Shown: positions 37,791-48,790 of the stretch, piece after piece
Numbering within the stretch: position 1 is the first letter of the stretch
Layout: every line of letters starts with the position of its first letter
DNA from: Plectrocnemia conspersa
Taxonomy: Eukaryota > Arthropoda > Insecta > Trichoptera > Polycentropodidae
NCBI GenBank assembly: GCA_009617715.1
Contig: VTFK01000194.1
Span: forward strand, 124,001-188,000
DNA length: 64,000 nt
Reading direction: 5' to 3'
Translations under genes and position numbers: made by a program
The notes under the pieces: generated by a model
The model's database searches: none
What the model was told of the DNA's origin: nothing
Seen by the model: only the letters and a program-made list of their open reading frames with translations

Positions 37791-40700
37791 GTTTTCTTAA
37801 AAAAATATTGTCATACAACACCTATTTCTCATTTATAGTTATTAAATGATTAAGAAATGGTAATGAACTTTAAGCTCCTGGCATATACGGATACATGCCG
37901 ATTGGTTTTCTACGTTTGTGTCCAAGCTTTGCATTTTTTTAAATGTTTCTATATCTAGTTTTTTAACCAGCTTATAGATACTTTGAGTAGACTCTGTTTC
38001 AATTTTTATAACCAGGATGTCATCATCTTTGCTAGTCCCCTACATCTAGGATTATTTTTGATACCGGCATTTTTTTAAGAATTTTGTATAAATTTTTCAC
38101 TTGATAAAAATTTTGCAATCGTAAATTTAGAGCCTATTTTTTGTTTTATCAGAAGGAGCCCAAATATGTATTAACATAGATATAATAAAATATGTTTTCG
38201 GTTTTAAATGGTCAGAGAACGACTAAATATTTAGGTTAAAAAAACTACATTTATTTCTGGATCATTCCTTTGAATTTTCTGGAATTACAAAATTAATTAA
38301 AATAAATTATTAGCTACCTAAAGACTTTCTTAATACAATTTTAATCGTATTTTAACGTAGTTAAAAAATCTTCAGAATGAATTATTTTAGGACGCCATAG
38401 TCTAATTTTATTTGCATATCTACCGTACGCATTACTAATAAATTCTTAAAAATATTCAATATAATAAAGTATGGGGTTTTTCTTCATTTTTAAAATTAAT
38501 TTATATATTAAACTAAGGTAAACTTCCCTAGTTAAAATATACAAGTGCTATTTCATTTTTTTTAATTTTTTAGTGCCATAAAAATGTGTAAATATACCTC
38601 TAATCTTGTGATTCTTGCTCATAAATATATATATATATCTTAAAATACTTTATGATTTTAAAAATTTAAGATTTATTAATATTTTATGCAATTTTTAATC
38701 ATATCGGTATTAAGTCATACTTTTCAGTATCACAATTTTCCTAATTGCTTATTATACCGGTGTAGTATAGTGAATAAGCGAAACCTATAGATTTTCTTGG
38801 ATATTGTATATGCAATTAAATGTGACCCTAAATCGCAAACATACAGTAGTTTTAACTATTATATACAATATACATAGAAGAGTATAAATTCATAATAAAT
38901 ATAAAAATGTAGAACTATGTACATATATACACATGTGTCATATGTCATAAATAAATTCATGAACCTATCTTTAATTAATAACTAATTATTAAAATAATAC
39001 AGTAGCAAAAGGGCACTTAAAGTTACAATACGATCTATGCAAATGTTGGTATCAACGTTAAAAGAGCGGTTAAAAACGTATTTTATGTTGAAGTTTCACG
39101 TGATATGCCGCAAATTTTAAGTTAACGACGAAAAGTTAAACTTTATATCTATGGAAATTTGAAATTTTAATTTTAAATTTAATTTAATATTTTTTCCCAA
39201 TCAAAATTTATGGAATAACATTTACTTATTTTTTTAAGTATGCTCCAACTTAAGCTTACAATGACGTAATAAGTTTCATTCGAAGCAAGTTATTCTTTTT
39301 TTAGCACTTAAATTTAATATGCAATAGGCAAATTGTAATTGCTATAGTAAGTGCATAACTTATGTGCGTTTTTTAACATCGCGTGGCTGACAAATAATAA
39401 GGTCATTTTAATTTTGCCGTATAATTGTTTCATATTGAATTAAATCTATTTAAAAAGTAAACTCTTATTAAAAATTAAAAATCGATATTTTATGAAATGT
39501 GCTTATGAAAATAATATACAACGCAAGTATGTTTCATATCATCGTTATTATTATATTATGTAGAAAGAGTATAAGATTTGCGTCAGAGTGTCGGACGAGC
39601 TTTTTATAGAAAACTTTTGATATGAAAATGATATCATCGCGTCTTGTATGTATGCCCAAAATAAATTTAACATATAGATAATATTAAATCAATATTGCTT
39701 ATTTGAATAGTCACACGTCTATAAAAAATATAATATTAAAAGCTATTTTTTACGGCCGCCTCGATACAATTTAGGAAAACCATAATCTATATAGTAAATT
39801 CACTTTTATTGAATTTCACGCGTTCCTTTTACCACCGACGAAATACGAAAAGCATATTTTAAGCAATTTAAACGGTATTTTATGTAAGACCCGTTTCATC
39901 GGTGTATATAAGGGTTTATTTAAAGATTTTATTGGAAGGTCAAGGTCTACTTTATAGCTCAAGAATTATAGGACCCTAAAAATATTTTTTTATGCAATTT
40001 TGAAAAAAATTTACTCCTCAGCTAATTATTGTGGTTGCTTATTCTCTCAAATTAATACATATAAAATTACATTTAACGTTAATAAAGAAAAGTGAAAATT
40101 ATTTTTCTTTCGTGAATTTGGTATGACACATAAACATAAAAGTTTGTTAACTCTATTAGCTTTATGTGATACGCTATGCAGATTTTATGGTTTATTAAAA
40201 TTTAAATTGTTTAGTTAATGATCCCAGGTTAACCACGTTGGGGTTGTAAACACACACGTACTTGCATAAATTATGAAAACTAGTTTAATTCTTAGTATTT
40301 TGTTGCAAAAATAAATTGAGAAAATATCATATTAAAACTTTATATAAATCGTAATTATAGGAAATGTTATTTTATTTTATATTAAGATGTCTTGTGCCAT
40401 AATACAAGTTATTTTTTGTTGCAAAGTGAATGAACAGATGTATTGAATTGACAGTCTTATATAATATAATACATACATGAGATTCTAGGATTAATTTCCG
40501 GTCCAGTGACGATATCAAATTCTTAAATTATGTTCACTACAATAATTTCTATATGTCATTATTGTTGTATATATGTTTATATATTACAATAAAAAGTTAC
40601 TCAACATTTTATTCAGAAATGTCACAAGCTTAGATATTTTAGCTACAGCCCTTAGAAAAATTTTTCATAAGAATAATATAAAATAATAAATTAATTTTGT

Positions 40701-41460
40701 TTTATTTACAATTACATATATTATAAATCATAAGTTTAAAACTCTGATTTTAAGTTCTTGTATGTACTTTCTCTTCAATATAAAAAATAATATAAGTTAG
40801 GGCAAATGTCTTTTAATACTTTTTAATTTTAATAACATGGAATTCAAATGGCCGATTAGTAAATTTGCTACTGTTACATTTAGCAAATTTTGACATTTAA
40901 ATTAATTTTTCAGTACACGCTTATTCATAACTAAACTGATATCGAAACGTATTGCGACAGAGTCAACGCGTGTATTAGTTTCACATTATTTAAAATAAAA
41001 TAATACCTATGTCTATATTTAGATTTGTTATTTGCGTTTGCCGTTAAAATATTGTTTGCTATTATCGATCTTATTTTATTAAGTGAAGATCCCCAAGAAT
41101 ATTCAATATAAATATATGTTAAATAAGCTATTAGACGAAGTTTTACTTTCCTCGTAATTTTAGAGGAACATAAATCTGTACTAGGTTATATTCTACAAAA
41201 CTGTTAGATAATCAAAAATATACATTTTTCAGTCTAAAAGGTCTAGAAAATGTTAAAGCAGTAAATGAATCTTTACTGTATTTTTTATGATAGCAAATAT
41301 ATAATTAACTGTAAAAAACTGTTAATATTTATTTATAATGAAAAATTGGATTTGTCGTGTTCATCAATTGAACCATTCTTCTTTTTCACAATTGGACGTA
41401 TTAATCATAAAAAGACCAATTCGTTTTAATAGTCGAATAAAAAATATGTTTCTTTATTAA
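37791..41460. other. AT-rich noncoding DNA
   Basis: The longest stretch without any recognised feature. Small TATATA runs (38625-38640) and an inverted pair AAATTTGCTA/TAGCAAATTT (40862-40890) are the only structure seen. Confidence 0.55.
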
Positions 41461-41735
41461 AATGGGACACCACCGTAAACTTCTTTTAAGAGATGGCAAA
41501 ATCCAGTATCAAAGTTGCCATGGATATAAATACAGTAAAGCGGGCAACCAAAAATAACTTTTCTGAGACTTTTTCTATTGACATTCAAGCTTTAACTTTT
41601 ACTTCAGAGTTCAAATCATCCCAAGCTTTAGGGCATCAAAGATCGGAGAAGCCGCCGCTTCTCTCTTCGCATTCACTGGTCCAGTTCGACGTCCGGTATC
41701 TAGAGCAAACCCACTTTAGAGATGCGAAAAGCCTA
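41461..41735 (+). repeat. dispersed repeat family C, copy 2
   Basis: GGGACACCACCGT at the start, TCTGAGACTTTTTCTATTGAC in the middle, and GAGAAGCCGCCGCTTCTCTC followed by TTCGCATTCACTGGTCCAG match copies at 13826-14290 and 43180-43470. The 89-codon frame at 41493-41762 lies within the repeat and is not a known protein. It lies 220 bp upstream of the second higher-order array. Confidence 0.65.
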
Positions 41736-41954
41736 ATTATTTATTTATTAATTATTGCATAACAAATTAAATATTTACAAAAACAGAAAATTCGAACGGA
41801 TAACTATATTTTAATTTATTTAAAAACAGCGGTAATATTATTTAAGTTAATTTCATGCTTGCCATTATAAAAATAAGACATTGAAAAATGATTAAGTATT
41901 AATAATGAAATAAGCTAAAAAAAATGTATCAAAAAACGATGAAGTTTTTGTACC

Positions 41955-43045
41955 TCTTAACTAGATTTAAATTAAAGTATTTCACGAAAGGGGTTACTGA
42001 GTCAAAACCAAAGGTTACTAAGATTTTTTTCAACGACTGTGTGTTTAAAATTCTTACTTTCAATGGAGACATAATTAGAGGAAAAGAGCTTATAAATATA
42101 TATTTTATTGCACAGCATTGCTTAAGAACATTCTTTGAAATTTTAATAGTTTTCTTACTTGTTTTTAACACTGAGTTTATAAGCCTAAACTTCATTTAAA
42201 TAAAATATAAAAAAAATAGTTTTTTGGTTCAAAACAAGCGATGTATCAGTTCGATCGGACCCCTATACGAGCCATTTTGAGACGTGCAAAAGAGTTAACG
42301 CTCTTAATTGCCTGGTTTTAAAGATTTAAAATTCAATTTTTAGTATCGTGTAGCACTACTGAGCACCCCTTATACATATTGTATGAAAAAAAAAAATTTT
42401 TTTTTTTTTACAAAATGGCTAATGTAAGAATTAAAAGTGTCATAACTTTGCGAAATCAAATCCTACTGAAAAATTGTGCACGCAAAAAGTGTTCAGAAGT
42501 TTAATTTGCATTAAAAAAAAAATTTTTTTTCTTAAAAACAAGTTTAATGGTAAATTGACCGGGCCCCCCATACGAGCTTTTATGCGACTTGGCATATATT
42601 TAACGCTAGTATTTGGTTCCTTTTAAAGATATAGACTTGAATTTTTGATACAAAATAGAGCTTTTGAATACCCTTATGATACCGTTAAAAAAAATTAAAT
42701 TAAAAAAAAAAAAAAATTTTCAAAGCACGGTTAGTGTATGAGTCGATCGGCTCACCATAAATACGCTTATAAGACTTGCAATATAGTTATGGCCAGTATA
42801 AGCTTATTTATATAGATTTAAAGTTGAATTTTGGTGACAGTGTAGAATTCTTAAGCACCTTGTATATGTTTGCTAGCAAAATCCAATGTGTCAATTTCTT
42901 GCAAAATGGCGACAAGTCTAAAACTTAAACACTCGTAACTTAGTAGGTTTACATTTTAACGAAAAGATTGCCATATATGAAACGTCTAAACTTCATCTAA
43001 ATAAAATATAAAAAAAAATAGTTTTTTGCTTCAAAACATTTTTAT
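41955..43045 (-). repeat. diverged tandem array with higher-order period of about 0.8 kb, locus 2
   Basis: Reverse-complement counterpart of 30785-31790. Boxes on the minus strand: type C near 42250-42273 (AGTTCGATCGGACCCC), type B near 42553-42576 (ATTGACCGGGCCCCCCATAC) and type A near 42739-42766 (GAGTCGATCGGCTCACC). Spacings of about 305 and 188 bp agree with 287-315 and 176-192 at locus 1. The end block CTAAACTTCATTTAAATAAA at 42184 recurs at 42993 (CTAAACTTCATCTAAATAAA), a period of about 808 bp. Overlapping frames on both strands at 41924-42199 are array sequence, not genes. Confidence 0.85.
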
Positions 43046-43179
43046 AATTTTGCACTGTTTCTAGTTACAAGATATTGATATATATGCCATTAGACTTTGT
43101 ATGTCAGGAACCTAAGCTCTGCCTGGAACCAAAACCGTTCCTAATCTTATCTAGCAGCTAACAGCAATTTATTTTAAAA
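43046..43179. other. spacer between array locus 2 and family C copy 3
   Basis: No clear match; ends in an A run leading into AGTCGCCGCTATTTTGTAG, which resembles the array block CGCCATTTTGTAAAA. Confidence 0.4.
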
Positions 43180-43470
43180 AAAAGTCGCCGCTATTTTGTA
43201 GTTTATTAATATCTTTTATTGAGGAGGGAAAATATGGGAATGCGGAAGACCAAGAAGGGAAAGTGATGTCTAAAGATTTATTTTAAGACACTTAGTCTGA
43301 ACATTTTTTTGAGACTTTCGCAGTCTTTTTCTACTGACACTCACAATTGAACATCCACTCTTTAAAAGCTCTCAAACTTGCATTTTAAACAAGAGAAGGC
43401 CGATCTTACTTTATACTAGAGAAGATCGCAGAATCCGCCGCTTCTCTCTTCCGCATTCAAAGTCAATTCA
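43180..43470 (+). repeat. dispersed repeat family C, copy 3
   Basis: TTTGAGACTTTCGCAGTC, TTTTTCTACTGACACTCA and GAATCCGCCGCTTCTCTCTT align with copies 1 and 2. Same orientation as copy 2, so the array locus 2 is flanked by direct copies of family C. The 5' part (43180-43300) is not shared with copy 2. Confidence 0.6.
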
Positions 43471-44325
43471 TTGGGAAAACGCATAACACCGCGCAGTGTA
43501 TATTTTTACGTAGTTGAGACAAAAAAGTTTAAGCTCAAGGTACGGTGTAATTATAAAAAATAATCATTAAGATACATGCGCATTTTTAAGTGATACAAAA
43601 ATAGTAATTAATTACTTTATTTTTATACTTTGACAATCGCTTCAACGAAGATTGATATATGTGAATAAAAATTATATATAGTAACTTCCGCCTTGTTTTG
43701 ACTTAGTCATGGACTTTGTTATTATATACACCCCTCATTTATCATATTGTTTTTTTCAGTGAAGAAAAATGTCACATAGGTACAACGTTTCCGTTTCCGT
43801 ACACGCAATTAATTTGTATTTTCACGTCGGCTGTTCGTGCTTTAAAAGAGCAACAATTTCACGACAAGCCGCAAAGTTCTAATTTCTCGAATTGGAGACC
43901 GTTCCGGCGCGGAGTTGACTCGATTTGTGACGTTAATCGCACTGGGGAGGATTAATAATGCCGAATTATTTACGACCGGGTCGGAATTGGAGTCTGGGTC
44001 GTAATACCCAACAAGCCGTAACGTATGACCCCGTGACGTAACGGCCTTAATGCGGTTAAGCCAATTGGTGATTAGTATAAGTGCCTGCAAAAACGTTTAT
44101 GCGCTTGCTTTGCGTCGAAAGTCGTATGCGGTGAAATGCCGTAAAATACTGGCAATAAATAGCACGCAGGAAAATCACGAGAAAACATACTACTTGTGCT
44201 CTACAAATTAATTAAAATTAAAAATATACATTAAAATATTTAATTATTTTTTTGTATTGTAGGTAAAACAGTTCTTAATAATACAGGTAACAGTTAATTT
44301 TATTAAAAGCATATATTTATATGAA
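43471..44325. other. AT-rich noncoding DNA with island at 43840-44110
   Basis: No gene recognised. The island is listed separately. Confidence 0.5.
43840..44110. other. G+C-richer island, possible conserved noncoding DNA
   Basis: Unique stretch with GACCGTTCCGGCGCGGAG, CGACCGGGTCGGAATTGG and AAGCCGTAACGTATGACC. Open on both strands for about 80 codons without protein similarity. Confidence 0.3.
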
Positions 44326-44593
44326 ATATATATATGGAAATGTAGTTGACGATATCGCTATTGGATGTCGAAAAGTCTTCGTTGGAGTGTCAAGTTGAAT
44401 TATTGTCGGCTGTGATTATAGTGACGTGTTCTTATGATTGTTGAGGTAACACATTGGGGTTGAGTGTCTGGAGCGTCTTTCTCCGTGTGCTTCTTTCTCT
44501 TTGCCCGCCTGATCCTCAGTGAGAAAATGTCACATGTTTTATATTGCCGATTTTAGGCAGTTCTGGCGAGTCGTATTTATAGCAGCAAACAAT
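44326..44593 (+). repeat. dispersed repeat family A, copy 5 (longest)
   Basis: Joins the two halves of the family seen separately elsewhere: GTCTTCGTTGGAGTGTCAAG and ATTGTCGGCTGTGATTAT (2.9-3.2 kb, 13.3 kb), GCGTCTTTCTCCGTGTGCTT (13.37 kb), then TGTCACATGTTTTATATTG and CAGTTCTGGCGAGTCGTA (2.2 and 5.55 kb). It stops at the target duplication of the hAT element starting at 44594, which probably inserted into or next to it. Confidence 0.65.
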
Positions 44594-44894
44594 CAGGGCC
44601 GCCGAGAGCGAACCTGGGTCTTGGGAAAACAATGATTCCGGGCTTCATGACAAAAGTGGCATTTTATATATTTTTTAACATCGTAATATAATTTCTGGAA
44701 TAAATAATAATTAGTACAAGTTAACCCTTTCTATGCTACAAATAAATATAAAACATTGCGACATATTTTCTGAAATCATATTTTATTCGAAATATTTTAA
44801 TTAGGTATTAAAAATGATTAAAAATATCTACTCATAATATTAACTTGTTAATTAGTCGTGTTTTCTTTGCTGCTTAGTGTTGCCATATAATGAA

Positions 44895-44958
44895 TTTCCA
44901 GTCAAAGTCAAAAGAAATAAAATCGTGTCATCGCGGTAAAAACGCTCGATTATCAAGA
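44895..44958 (+). repeat. half copy of the palindromic MITE arm
   Basis: GTCAAAAGAAATAAAATCGTG followed by TCATCGCGGTAAAAACGCTCG aligns with the left arm at 45060-45108 (GTCAAAAGCAATAAAATCGTG, GTCGCAGTGGGAACGCTCG). It is a diverged single arm next to the full palindrome. Confidence 0.6.
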
Positions 44959-44982
44959 CTTTTTATAACAAAGAATTGAATA

Positions 44983-45238
44983 AAGTACATCTAAACCGAA
45001 TTTTGACCAATAGAAGAGCGCAAAAAACAATTATCCCCTCTCAGAAGTCAAAAATCCACGTCAAAAGCAATAAAATCGTGCCGTCGCCGTCGCAGTGGGA
45101 ACGCTCGTTACCAAGCGTTCCCACTGCGACGGCACCGACACGATTTTATTGCTTTTGACGTGAATTTTTGACTTCTGAGAAGTGATAATTGTTTTTGCGC
45201 TCTCCTATTGACCAAAATTCGGTTTGAAAATACTTTGA
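44983..45238. repeat. long palindrome (fold-back element), arms about 120 bp
   Basis: The arms are nearly identical reverse complements. Matching blocks are AAACCGAATTTTG at 44993 against CAAAATTCGGTTT at 45213; CTCAGAAGTCAAAAAT against ATTTTTGACTTCTGAG; GTCAAAAGCAATAAAATCGTG against CACGATTTTATTGCTTTTGAC; and GCAGTGGGAACGCT against AGCGTTCCCACTGC. The loop is only about 8 bases (CGTTACCA, about 45106-45113). It would form a long hairpin in RNA or a cruciform in DNA. Confidence 0.92.
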
Positions 45239-45434
45239 TCCGTCTTTTTATATTAGTAGTCCATAGTAATATTGGTAAGGATAGCTATAATATTTTTAAA
45301 ACATAGTGTAATATCGAAATGCAGACAAACTATGGTGCAATATGTGAGATGTGGTGTCTGTCTGTACTTATTCTTCTGCTTACGTTCCCTTGAGAGACGA
45401 GTTGGCTTAGTTTGTATTTTGGACTTGACTTAAT

Positions 45435-45590
45435 GAATTCATTAGGTTAGGTTTGGGTTTGAACAGCAAATGAACGTTTCGCAGCTGTCAGATTGAGTTT
45501 CATAGACATTTTAGAGCAGCATATTAGCGCCTATCGGTTAAATTATATATTAAATAGTAGAAATATATATCTACTGGTAAAAATGTATTA
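45435..45590 (+). repeat. dispersed repeat family D, copy 1
   Basis: GGTTTGGGTTTGAACAG, TGAACGTTTCGCAGCTGTCA and TTTTAGAGCAGCATATTAG match 58948-59030 in order; the TAGTAGAAAT...TACT block continues the match. Confidence 0.7.
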
Positions 45591-46253
45591 AATTAATTTT
45601 AATGAAATGACATATTTTAAAAAATATTTTCGTGGCTATTTTTTTTTTGTTTTTTTAGGAATAATTACATAAATTGAATGTATTGTTTATTTATTTTGCT
45701 GCATTAAATCTAGTTGTCAAATTACTGATAAACAATCCATAAAAACATTAATTTTATATAATTCAGCTGGTGCTGTTGTTGATTTTTCGTTATTTTTTTG
45801 TATCTTCCATAAGAAGAATTTTCAGATCGAATACCTAAATTTACTGTTACTAATTTTCATTCGTTGAATATCTCCTCTCATGTTTAATATTTTTTAAACG
45901 TTCAGAAAGCAATTAAGTCAGCAATAATTTGGAAACAAATTTTAATACAAACGAAACCACGTCAAAAAAGTACAATCTGTTCTTTTAAATAATAATATTT
46001 ATTGTGAAGTGTATGCTTTTGGAGGCAATGTTCCGCTCCTTTTATTTCTTGTATGTATAAAAAGGGCTGAAGGAACTTATACCTGAAATATATTAGTACA
46101 TACAGCTCAAACAACTGTAGTTTAGTTTATATTCATTATTTGAGGTTGGTTTTATTTTTTTTTATACATATGTTATGAGTCGGGGCCCTCAAGGAGAACG
46201 GCCCCGGGGAATTTGTCCTCTCTCCCCCTCCTCTTGACAGACCTGCAAATAAT

Positions 46254-48029
46254 ACAAATATAGTAGCTACTTTTACGATATTAAACAATTTGCTTCTGTT
46301 AACACGTGAGGTTTTTTACTTGCGGTTGTGAATATCTCATTTGGATAAGATAAACCTGTTTACCATTAGCCAAAGATGGTCGCCAGAAGTAATATAACAG
46401 TTCTTCTCAAGCATATCAACACTCTTTAAGCACATCTAGACCAAGTGAATTTGCAACTTTTAAAAAAAAAGTTCCATTTCCAAAAAATCAGAACTTTCCA
46501 TCATGTGCATATTAGTCAATCAATATCTTATCTAAATTTAGAATGTCTTATTCGACAAAAATAATATATTTTTAACTAACAATCGTCAGTAGTACTAAAT
46601 AATTTGCCAATTTGACCAAGTTATGTTACTAAATCAAATCGTCGTAACTAGAAAATTACCCACAAAAAAATTACAACAGAATTTATAGCTTTTAAGGCAC
46701 CAAAGGGAATCACATCGGAACATAACAGACACACTATTTATTCTATATAAAACAAATTAGGAACAACAATTTTACGACTAAATTATGACCGTAACTGATT
46801 TGCAATTTATGTTACGTCAAGTGCTTATTTTGGTGTCGAAAGCAGGGATACACAACCTGTGGCTCGTTTTATGATTTTTGAAATAGTAAATAAAATAAAA
46901 ATTATGTATTTTTACATTTACTTTTATTTTCTATTTATTTCAATAGTTTGCTGTTACAGTTATAAATCATATATATTATATAATTGCCCCACTTTTATAT
47001 ATGTAGTGAATTATATTTTTACTATGTACACAAATAAAATTTTACACAAACCAAAATTTGGCGCCTTTTGAACTAGCCTTATTTTGGCTTCAAAATACAA
47101 AAAATAGAAATCTATCTAGATTTTTATACATAAATATTGTATATAATTTATATATGTAAAATACTGGCGTCAAGTCTGTGAAAATATGATTTTAACAAAA
47201 TAGTCTAGGATTTGCTATTTGAATTTAAAAAAATAATAATTAGGGATAACTAGCTGCGGTAACTCACGACAGTGAGTGATTGACAGTTAGTTAGGTACAT
47301 AGTTTGTTTAAGTACTTGATTGAAAAAATAAATGTTTTACTTTACTAAACAACGTTTTAGAGCAAAACTAAAACTAAACCAACAATTAATATCGGTGATC
47401 CTGACAATTTAATAAATAGCGATATACGCTTAACTTAAGTCGATTGTAATTATATAATTTTATATAATAAGTCACAACGACTAAATTAAATTATTTATCT
47501 ATGCTGGCCAGAATACTTTATATGTTCTATAGTACTTGCAAGTACAGATCAGGAGCTAAAACAAAACGTTTGACAAGTGCTCAAGAAGATTGCATCGCAA
47601 GTCTCTTAAAAACAGCTAAAAATACATATATTTTATCACAACCGATGAGAAAAAGGCTCAAGGATAGTGACTCAAAGGTTGTAAAGCTCCACATGAGCCC
47701 TAGCTTTCAGAGAAAATAAAAAAGAGAAGGATGAAATCCGCTCGACAACACCGAGATTAGACATTTGAAGATTTAACTACGAGATTAGAAACAACCCTTG
47801 TTTATTTAATGAAATAATAATAATTTAATTTATTAACGGGGTAAAATAATTAAAAACTAAAAGCCTTGACGCCGTTTTTAATTTTGGGTTGAATTACAAA
47901 CACGTGTTTATTTGCTTAACTCAGACTGGGGCAATATAATACATTTTTTTTGTATTTATACTTAACATATTTCTATGTAATCACAATGTTTCTTAAAAAA
48001 ATGTATCTACAATTACTCTTAAATATTTT
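46254..48029. other. AT-rich noncoding DNA
   Basis: No gene recognised. A frame of 72 codons at 47501-47719 (Lys/Ser-rich, no domain) is richer in G+C than its flanks and could be an unclassified relic. Confidence 0.5.
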
Positions 48030-48790
48030 ATAATATTACCTATTTTTATAATAGAGTTAAATATAACTATTTTTGTAATATTATCTAACATATCTTTATA
48101 CTTTATATACATACACTTAATTTTATTCTTATTTAGTTTAAGTACATTATTTTTCATTATATTTAATTCGGTTTTTAATTTACTTACAACTTCTTTAACG
48201 TTATCACTATAATCTATGCAATAGATTAAAGTGTCAATGGATGTATTTCACATTTTTTTTATATTATTAATTATATTATTAATGTATATCATTAACATCA
48301 ATGGTCCTAATTTGCACCCCTGTGGTACACCACAATGAGATATTATTTTCTCTTTGGAATAAGTATAGTTTATTTTCACTTGTTGATATTAAATAATACT
48401 ATAAAATCGAATTTTTTTAACATTATTGTTCAGAAAGCTCTTTTTCAATCCAATAAAAATTCTCCAATGATTTTTTTCGTATCCTTGGTCAATATTCAAT
48501 TATTTATAATTATTTTTAATACAGTCTCAGTGGAATGTTTTTCTATGAATCCTGATTGTTGTTCACATATGTAGAACGTTTTGAGAAAAATCATTTAATT
48601 GTTTGATTACTACTTCTATACAAGATAATATGTTAATTAGTCGCATTTTTGTTTTAGGTTTAGCTATAATAATAGCAATTAGCAGGTATTACTCCTTCGG
48701 AGAGTGCTTTATTTGCTAAATAATGCTAGTATTTCTAACGTTTCTTTAATTATATTTACATCCAATTCATCAGTACTGGTGCATTTTTTT
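48030..48790 (-). pseudogene. LINE reverse transcriptase relic (jockey/CR1-like)
   Basis: Reading the minus strand in shifting frames gives reverse transcriptase motifs in the correct order: LSEGVIPAN (about 48690), EQQSGF followed by KHSTE (about 48545-48565), KRAF near 48430, SHCGVPQGCKLGPLM (about 48300-48340), and TLIYC followed by VKEVVSKLKTEL (about 48150-48230). The catalytic YxDD box has decayed to a TSID-like sequence, so the first Asp is lost. There are several stops and at least three frame changes. It belongs to a different subfamily from the LINE at 51.5 kb. Plus-strand open frames over the region are shadows. Confidence 0.82.

Larger units (their letters stand above)
44594..46245. 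mobile_element. decayed hAT-like element, 1652 bp, non-coding
   Basis: The left end reads CAGGGCCGCCGAGAGCGAAC and the right end, on the other strand, CAGGTCTGTCAAGAGGAGGG. Both continue into a G-rich stretch and then a CCGGG block, the layout of a known type of hAT terminus. The flanks CAAACAAT (44586-44593) and CAAATAAT (46246-46253) form an 8-bp target duplication with one mismatch. No transposase is recognisable inside. The interior carries other repeats: a half copy and a long palindrome (44895-45238) and a family D copy (45435-45590). The element is old; termini are diverged, so the assignment rests mainly on the paired ends plus the target duplication. Confidence 0.68.

Noticed and set aside
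47501..47719. 72-codon Lys/Ser-rich frame with protein-like composition
   Set aside because: No family recognised, and no splice sites or neighbouring exons could be supported.
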